Positions 58,033 to 64,000 of a stretch of DNA of 64,000 nt are shown in pieces. Numbering within the stretch: the first letter of the stretch is position 1; each line of letters begins with the position of its first letter. Position numbers and translations under genes: made by a program. Under the pieces are notes generated by a model that did no database searches, was not told where the DNA came from, and saw only the letters and a list, made by a program, of their open reading frames with translations. This DNA is from Symbiodinium natans. Its lineage: Eukaryota > Sar > Dinophyceae > Suessiales > Symbiodiniaceae. Location of the stretch: positions 191,501-255,500 of the forward strand of contig CAJNDS010002846.1 in NCBI GenBank assembly GCA_905221605.1. The letters run 5' to 3'.

Positions 58033-58318
58033 GTTTAGGAGTTTAGGGTTTAGGGTTTAGGGTTTAGGGTGCCAAAGTGCACCCTTTGTAACCCTGGCTT
58101 TGCAAGACTGCTTTGGTTCAAAAGTTGAAAGTTTCAGTGAGGAAGAGTCCAGGCAAGTGTTGTGAGGCTTCTTTTCTGACGGAGAACTTCGATCACCCTC
58201 AACCAGACGATCGATGTTCTGGTGCCGAGTGAAAAACATCCAAACAGTAGACCAATGTCCAACCCTAAACCCTAAACCCTAAACCCTAAACCCTAAACCC
58301 TAAACCCTAAACCCTAAC
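58033..58318. repeat. Opposed telomere-like blocks
   Basis: G-strand (58033-58071) and C-strand (58261-58318) blocks around about 190 bp of unique sequence. Confidence 0.9.
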
Positions 58319-59039
58319 TGCAGAACTTCTAGAGGGTCCCGAACCAGGTTTCGGTCTTGGGGAACATGGCCCTTGCCCCCGAAGGATCGCATCCTCAAGC
58401 GGAGGACGAATTCATGCTAGAGAGGGGGAGGGACAAGACCCTGACGATGGCTTCAGGAAGCTCAGCTGCTAGCTTGCTTGCATGGGAATTCTTCACGATT
58501 AGACTCCAAAGGCTCCTTTTTGAGAGACAAGATGCCTGGGAACCCTAATGTCGAAAACAGGAACCATGTGGCAAACTTCCATGTACCTTTCAACCTCAAG
58601 CAGCAAGTGCTTTTTGCAGCGTACAAGTACCTTGCGACCCTAAGTTGGGTCAGTTGTACTGTGCCTGAGGGTATACCCGGACCCAAAACCCCTAGTCCTG
58701 AGGTAGCCCGAAGAATGCAACTCCATCAAACAGCGTCTGGGCTGCTCTGTCCCGGCGAGCATGCAGGCCTCCACAAATGAGTCCCATGTCCTCAGCTGCT
58801 CTCCCTGAAGCCCTTTTCACCAGGTCCCCTAAACCCTAAACCCCAAACTCTAAACCCGAAATCTTGAATCCGAAATTACATAGCCATGCAGCGCGGCCCT
58901 GATCTGCGAACTCTGGGCCCACCCCAAGAACTCCCGCAACCCAATAAACCCCATGCCTCAAAATCCAGATCCTAAGGCGGATGCTGCCGTTTGCTATTTG
59001 TGTAAGTATAGACATAGACACAATGATTAACAATGCGCA

Positions 59040-59320
59040 AACAACAAGATCTCAACAAACAAAACCAGGATTCAGTAAACAATTAAATGAATAAAGAAGT
59101 TAATTAATTCACATTTTTATATATAACAAAAATACAAAATAAGTAAATAAATACATAGAATAAAAGAAACTAAATACAACATAAACAATCAAATACAAAC
59201 AATAAAATACATGAATAAGTACATCAATATGTATATACATATATACATTGCATATATACATATATACATATATATATGTACATATGTGCACCGGGCTTAT
59301 ATATATATACATATTATATG
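59040..59320. repeat. AT-rich region with (TA)n
   Basis: A sharply AT-rich island (AAATAAATACAT, TATATACATATATA) in otherwise GC-balanced sequence. Confidence 0.8.
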
Positions 59321-60304
59321 TGCACCGGGGCTTTTCTAGGGCTTTGAGGATGGAAAGTCAACCTCAATCGCAGGGCCCCCTCTCCACCAAAAGGCAGGTC
59401 CCATTTCTTGAGGACGCTGTCCAGGTCGACCCAGTCGAAGGTGTTCTGGCAAGGTCATGGCTCCATCCGCTAGACCCTAAATAGGGGTTTAGGGTATAGG
59501 GTTTAGGGTTTAAGGTAAACCCTCAAGACCCGATAAATCTGAACTTACAACGTTGTTTGTCGGAACAAGCTGGCACCACACCAAAACCCCATCCCCAAGC
59601 ACAATTCCAAAAACCATCTAAGTAAGTTGATCCAAAACGCCCCTGGCTGCAAAACGGGTGGAAACAAACAACAGTGACATAGAACAGCTAAAACGCCTGC
59701 AACGAGCGTGCATGCACCGCCTGCTTTGGGGCAGGGCAAGAACGTGCACGGTGTCTGGTCGGACTGAAGTTGCGTAAAGTCCCGCCCCGAATTGTGACCC
59801 TCTCCCATGAGTGCTACTGTGTGTTCTACACAGGCTCCCTGCCACTGATTTGGTGGTGAGGGGGTTAGACTTCCCGCAGCCACCCAAGTCAACGAATCAG
59901 ACCCAGGGACCCACGAGGGGGGAAGGAAAGAAAAGCGAGTTCTTAGTGGGTTGTACACGGAGCACGCGCAGGTTAGGCTACATACCCCAAAGGAAACGTT
60001 AACTGCGAGATACAGACTCCCCTCATTTCTCTCCCAATTTGATGTAGTTGAGGTCGCCGACCAGGTTGGTCACTCCCAGGGCACAGCACCAGTCGGCTTT
60101 TGTTTCCAATTTTTACACACGGCTCCGGGTGGACGGCATTGTTGCCACCCCAATGGGCCCTTGTGGTCTCCGATGGCCCCTCGCTGGTTCCACCATCTGG
60201 GTTCTTCCCGGTCTTTCCACTCTGAGTGGTGGTATGGCTTTGGTTCTCCCATGTTTCGTTGGGTCGTTGGTTGCCGTTGCTCCACTTTCTCAGGTGGTGG
60301 GGTC

Positions 60305-60362
60305 TCACTCTCTCTCTCTCTCCCCTCCCCTCTCTCTCTCTCTCTGTCTCTCTCTCTCTCTA
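60305..60362 (+). repeat. (CT)n microsatellite
   Basis: CTCT runs interrupted by CCCC and GT. Confidence 0.9.
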
Positions 60363-60517
60363 TCAGGCGTGCCCTAACCCTAAACCCTAAACTCCAAACC
60401 CTAAACCCCAAACCCCTTTAAAACAAAGCCTTGTAGAAGACAGGCGCCTGGCCAAAGTTCAAATGGATGATCACCGTCTTGACTCCATAAAGGAGCAGCC
60501 CTGGTGGACTGAGGGAG

Positions 60518-60590
60518 GGTTTAGGGTTTAGGGGGTTTAGGGGGTTTAGGGGGTTTAGGGGGTTTAGGGTTTAACGGTTCAGGGTTTAGG
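60518..60590 (+). repeat. Telomere-like block with GGGGGTTTA units
   Basis: Four consecutive GGGGGTTTA (9-bp) units between ordinary heptamers. Confidence 0.87.
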
Positions 60591-61099
60591 AGGTTATAAC
60601 TCCCTAAGTGTAAGGTATCACCAGCCCGAATAGTAAGTAAACGGTAGGGGTTTTAGGAGGGCTTAAAAGGTTTGGGGACATTGGTTGTTGGGTGGTTTGG
60701 GGGAGCTTACTTGTCTAGGGGATTCGGAAGTTTGCAGGTCATAAGAGCTGCAGGGTCGGTAGCTCTCGAAACTTGGCTGCACTCAGGTGGGTAGCTTTAA
60801 ATTGAACTTTTAGCTGCCTTAATAAGAAACCCAATAAACCCAAAAAAGGTAAGGATCTAAAGTTACGGCAAAGTACCACAAAGGGAGAAGAAATCCAGCG
60901 TCAGAAGCTTGCTGAAACTGGACTAGTACTCGCATTCCAATGACATAAGTTCTTGCACCACCCCCGGCCACGCTCATGCGCCGTGTCACTCGCCAAAACA
61001 ATCCTCCCGCTCCCTGTCGCCCCCCAAAACAACCAACATCCTCAATTTGTTCTTGAAGCCCTGAGAAATAAGCACACACACATATACACACATATATAT

Positions 61100-64000
61100 A
61101 TATATGTATGTATACTCTAAAGCCTTCATTTTGCACTTGTCATCCCTCAATGCCATTCCTGGGGGACCGAAAATCGTCTGCACGAGGCCCTCTGCCGCGA
61201 AATGCGCAAGCCTCAGCCGTGGCTTAGGGCTGACTAGCGGAGCCTCAATAACTAAAACAGGGTCTTTGGGGGTGAGCATAGTTTAATGATTAAAGGGACC
61301 ATAAGGGAATACCTATCAGTAACTATTCGACCTGGGGACTGTGGAGTGCAGTGTCTTGGGTGAATTTCGGACCTCTGCCCAAGCTGCAGCTGCCAACAAT
61401 ACTGCTACTTCAGAGCGATGGAAACAGGGCTTACGGCCGTTTAGGGTTGAGGTCCTGGGGGATCGCCTTAGGATCCTATCAGCCTAGCTAGCAAACAGCT
61501 ATCTACAGAAAGCCAAAGCCCCGAAGCCCACGACCCACAGCCCTAACTCAGGAAGAGAAGCTGGGCGCCGGCAAAGTACGGGGCCTGGAAGCATTCGTAG
61601 CCCTTTTGCCTGCGGGACGGGTAGGGCTCCCCCCCCACACACACAGTAATGGTTTTGGGGTTTAGGGTTTGGGACCGGCTCCTTTTACAGTCATGGTCTT
61701 TAGGAGACTATTCCTTTTTTGGGGCCGATTTAGGGTTTAGGGTTTAGGGTTTAGGGCCTAACCTCAGGGACGGGCTTCCGTTTGGACGTATCAACATTGA
61801 AGGTGCTGGGGTTCGACAAGGGTTGAACATCTAGGCAGGGTTCAATTAAGTCAATCAGGGTTCAGGGCCTTTGGGGTGGTTCGCTGGTTTAGGGATTGCG
61901 ATGGCTCGACCTTCATCAGAGGTCAGGACCGGAAACGAAACTTGCTATCTCCTGACTAATCCTGGCTCAGGGACATAGTACATCTTCCGCAGCCTACCTT
62001 TAAATCCAAACCTTTTGTTGCATGTAACGACCTAAGAACCGTGCAAGGCAATTCAAAGAACACCTACATTGGACCTACCATAGAAGAAATCGTGGGTTTG
62101 TCATGAAATAGGGGGCTCACCTCCCTTTGTTAACCCCAAAGTTTTCCTCTAAAGCCCCAAAAACCCTAAAGCCCCAAAACCCTCAACCTATAACCATGAC
62201 CCCAAGAAAACCTCAGGAATCCCGAAGTTTTAGAGGGTCGGTTCAGCCCTAAAGCCCTAAAAAATCCCTAAAGCCCCAAACCCTCAACCTTTTACCAGAG
62301 CCCCAAAAAAACCTCAGGAGTTCAGCCAGGCGGCCGAAGGTGGTGAAAAATGAAATACACGAAGTCGCCATTGATGCGACTTGTGGAGACGGCAAAGCAC
62401 TTCCTTGAGGGCTGAGTGATTCTGAGCTCAAAGCATTGAGGGTCGCGGTTTACGGTTTAGGGTTTAGGGTTTGGGGCTGCAAGCGTTGGGGGTTTTTTGA
62501 AGTTGCTTGCGAATAGGAACCCTTACTGCTTGCTACGAGCTGCTCTGCTTTTTTTCAGTAGGCTTGACAGCACCCAAAGCCAAACTAAAGTCCACAAGCG
62601 GCTTGCACCTGACATAACAGGCAGAACATGCAAATCTCTAAAGTCAGCACTTGCCGTGCAAAACATCTACAGGCCCTTGAAACCCTAATAAAACCCTAAA
62701 CCCTGCACCCTAGACCCTGTTCCCACTTTCCCGCTGGGTCCTCGACATTCACCACTCTACGAGTAGCTAGGTCCTAAGCCCGGAACCCGGAGCTCGAAAT
62801 GCTTGAAACACCTTGTTGAAACCAGCTCGGATCTCGAAGCCCTAAAGCACAAGGGTTTAGTTGTTTGCCACCTGCCTAGCTGAGCCCAGAGGGCCAGGGT
62901 TTAGGGTTTAGGAATTAGGGTTTAGAGATTAGGGTTTAGGGTTTAGGGGGCAGGAAGTTAGAGGGTTCAAAGCTGCGAAGCTTCTCCCCTTCAGGTTTGC
63001 CGCCTCAAGCACCCCTTGGTGCACTCATGCTTTCACCCCCTTGACCTTTCGAAGGGGCACTATAAACCCTAAACCCTAACCCCTTCAACCCTAAACCATA
63101 ACCCTAGGCTTTTAGGGTTTAGGTTTTTCGGGCAGACTTGGGAGCAACTCCGGCCTCGTCTAATTAAATGGTCAGTTCTCACCATGATGGTCCTTTGTGT
63201 ACCCTAAATATTCGGGGCCGCCTCAGAATAAGGACCCCAACAGGGACTATAAGCTAGAGAAATGACCAAATCAATATCCTGGGAACGCAAACCCTAAACC
63301 CTAAACCCTAAAGCGGCCTCAAACCTTGTAATTGTAGAATGTAGCCCCGAACAGTGGAGTTGTCGAGGCAAGCAAGGCTCTGTGCGGCGGATTTCTCGCC
63401 ATGGGAGAGATACTTCCACGCCAAGTCCTGAGCTGTGCAGCTTCTTTTGGGAGATCAGTTTAGGCTTTAGGGTTTAGGGTTTAGGGTTTAGATGCTGAGC
63501 TTTCGGGGTATAGGGTTTCAGCACCGGGCGTGGAAAGGCTGCAGGACTTGAGGGTTGTGGGATGTTGAGCTGATGCCTTACATGAACGAATCGGTAATCT
63601 GGCCAGAAATCAAGCTCAAGAGCAGCACCGCCCCTCAATCCAAAAGAGAGCAAACCCCCCGAAACACACACACCTGGCTTCAGAAAGCTGGTTCCCTTGC
63701 TTGCACCTTTTGGCACTTCACTCAAACCCCTCAACCTGAACCCGCCTTAAACCTCAAAACCCTAAAAACCCTGAATGCAAGTTGTCCCAAACCCAACACT
63801 CAAGGCGGCCCAAGGTGTAGGGTTTATAGGGTTTAGGGTTGAGGGTTTAGGGCTTAGGGTTTAGGGTGGCCCAAGGCACCATCTGGTGGTCCATCCGACT
63901 CACGAACATCGAATGTTGTGGCCCGGGTGCAACACCCTTGCGGCGGGAGTCTGGTTGTAGGTTCTGGGACTTGAGATGGGGGTTCACGGTATTCGGGTTC
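61100..64000. other. No supported gene
   Basis: Unique sequence with short telomere-like blocks near 61735, 62455, 62900, 63065, 63295, 63470 and 63825. I found no joined exons. Several short open frames exist on both strands. Confidence 0.5.

Overview
The window looks like nuclear DNA of a eukaryote. I see no operons, Shine-Dalgarno-spaced genes, rRNA, tRNA or CRISPR. Long ORFs are absent: the longest ones come from low-complexity sequence beside an assembly gap or from a stop-free minisatellite. The dominant feature is the Arabidopsis-type telomere heptamer TTTAGGG/CCCTAAA. It occurs in dozens of separate blocks on both strands from about 1.7 kb to the end. This repeat type is known from plants, green algae, dinoflagellates and chromerids. 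Together with the very short exons described below, it suggests an algal or other protist genome. I cannot fix the lineage: I did not find a dinoflagellate spliced-leader sequence or any marker gene.

Coding signal is split into very short exons (about 30-160 nt) separated by short GT-AG introns. The best model is on the minus strand, 26928 down to 24948. Nine exons keep one reading frame through eight GT-AG introns and encode 238 residues plus a stop of a glycine/tyrosine-rich protein with no family I recognise. Several of its introns contain the telomere-like blocks. A three-exon model on the plus strand (20859-21116) and two-exon models at 28509-28759 (+) and 2614-2374 (-) follow the same style. 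Further single exons are listed with modest confidence. Some short exons are open on both strands with plausible splice sites, and I mark those as strand-ambiguous.

The rest is repeats. At least six recurrent families of short (about 75-150 bp) non-coding inverted-repeat elements occur two to seven times each, scattered and often touching telomere blocks. They resemble MITEs or foldback elements and I call them families A-F; several single-copy foldbacks are also present. There are three other tandem arrays: a 29-bp minisatellite with embedded TTTAGGG (5834-6208), a GGTTCGACGAAGG array open in all frames (13628-13870), and a CCTACGCG cluster (44946-45136). A 100-N gap (10650-10749) is followed by about 600 bp of A- and C-homopolymer-like sequence that is probably not reliable.

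Layout: 1-4.2 kb, minus-strand exon candidates plus sparse telomere blocks; 4.2-9.5 kb, dense telomere blocks, foldbacks and the 29-bp minisatellite; 10.6-11.4 kb, gap and low complexity; 12-20 kb, foldbacks, the GACGAAGG array and degenerate telomere DNA; 20.8-28.9 kb, the best gene models; 30-64 kb, alternating telomere blocks, foldbacks, microsatellites and isolated exon candidates, with the longest telomere array at 57.6-57.9 kb.
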